Assembly: GCA_026419785.1 (NCBI GenBank)
Contig: JAODTK010002076.1
Span: 186,001-250,000, forward strand
Length of the DNA: 64,000 nt
Source of the DNA: Sclerodactyla briareus
Taxonomy: Eukaryota; Echinodermata; Holothuroidea; Dendrochirotida; Sclerodactylidae
Direction of reading: 5' to 3'
Both the position numbers and the translations under genes were made by a program. Position 1 is the first letter of the stretch. The number at the start of each line of letters is the position of its first letter. This document shows positions 63,357 through 64,000 of the stretch, piece by piece. The notes under the pieces are model-generated. The model was not told where the DNA came from and made no database searches. It saw only the letters and a list, made by a program, of their open reading frames with translations.

Positions 63357-64000
63357 CTGCAGAATGAGATGGGAGGTCCGTGCTCTCAGAATAACTTTTG
63401 AGCATACCAATCAAATTGTTCAACTGCATATGGCTACGACTAGGACTAAAGGTCTTTTTTGGGATGGAAAATATTTTTGTCTAGCAACTTTCCACTATCA
63501 TTTGCCTCTGTTGATTGGTCAATGAATGACACACCTCATTAAAAAGAAGAAGCCCATTATCGATCAATGAATTTTAATTGATGGTGAGACCTTTTGGAAA
63601 AGCTACCACATCCATGTCAACCAAAAAGCAACCGCTAACTAGTTTGAAATTTAACACAGACCAATAAAGTAGTAATAGTGGACAATTTCAATTATTTTGA
63701 CCCCTGACACCGAACCAACTTAATGTATTCACATGTCTGACATACTCAGTTGATGGGAGAGATGACATAGCCTCACACAGCCATCACACAAAATAACAAA
63801 TACATATTTACAAAACCCTTCATGATCCCTTGGAACAGAAAAATCCAAACAAGCCCTGATGCAGGGATCGAAATAAGGGATCAGAGTCCAGAGGTTTTTT
63901 TCTTCAAAATAAAGAGCCCCTGGTTCGTGCAATCTGGCATGGGACAGGGGTCATTTTGGTGGACCAGAGACTCTGATCATTCTCAACTCATGCATTGAGG
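63357..64000 (-). other. EIF5: eIF5 upstream intron (right end open)
   Basis: No exon for the eIF5 N-terminal domain is recognisable between the zinc-binding exon and the window edge. The stretch is AT-rich intron with short chance frames on both strands. Confidence 0.6.

Noticed and set aside
1-64000. CRISPR arrays, operons, bacterial promoters or viral genes
   Set aside because: None present; direct repeats here are satellites or transposon parts, and genes are spliced in eukaryotic fashion. The only reverse transcriptase is of LINE type.

Overview
The window is animal nuclear DNA. It is intron-rich and AT-leaning, with no operons, no ribosome-binding sites and no long uninterrupted reading frames. 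Two protein-coding genes can be recognised from spliced exons, both on the minus strand. (1) The 5' end of a kinesin light chain (KLC) gene: start exon near 19.4 kb and second coding exon near 11.4 kb, with the rest beyond the left edge. (2) Most of the gene for translation initiation factor eIF5: six exons from 63.4 kb down to a stop codon at 53.6 kb, with the N-terminal exons beyond the right edge. The KLC coiled-coil exon most resembles what I remember of sea urchin KLC. Together with the repeat style this suggests an echinoderm or another invertebrate deuterostome; the species is not determinable from the window.

Layout. 1-11.3 kb: KLC second intron, with two MITEs and a dispersed repeat. 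11.3-11.5 kb: KLC exon 2, whose 3' end and splice donor are tandemly duplicated. 11.5-19.4 kb: KLC intron 1, with a 0.73-kb TIR element and a short tandem repeat array. 19.4-19.8 kb: KLC start exon and upstream region. 19.8-34 kb: presumed intergenic DNA with MITEs, a hairpin-bearing dispersed repeat, palindromes and one 280-bp-unit repeat block. 35.1-36.8 kb: a decayed LINE reverse transcriptase split by a tRNA-derived SINE. 37.8-39.2 kb: a TIR element whose end carries a TATCG microsatellite. 39.9-41.9 kb: CpG-rich DNA with a possible first exon. 42.3-49.2 kb: tandem-repeat territory, with a foldback element, a 445-bp higher-order repeat and more 280-bp units. 49.7-50.1 kb: a minisatellite. 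50.6-53.6 kb: an inverted-repeat pair and one possible plus-strand exon. 53.6-64 kb: eIF5, with a second SINE in one intron.

Every convincing exon except the eIF5 zinc-binding exon has a clear reading-frame break, and that one also needs a frame change. Where the break can be pinpointed it is usually one missing base in a short homopolymer, while splice sites and flanking protein sequence are intact. This looks like residual indel error in a long-read assembly, not pseudogenes, and it explains why ordinary ORF calling misses both genes. KLC and EIF5 are also neighbours on human chromosome 14q32 (from memory), so their linkage here may be an old deuterostome microsynteny. I found no convincing evidence of an undescribed multi-gene system. 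The most unusual structures are the foldback element at 43-44 kb, the repeat families carrying nuclear-receptor-like half-sites, and the in-frame duplicated KLC splice donor.
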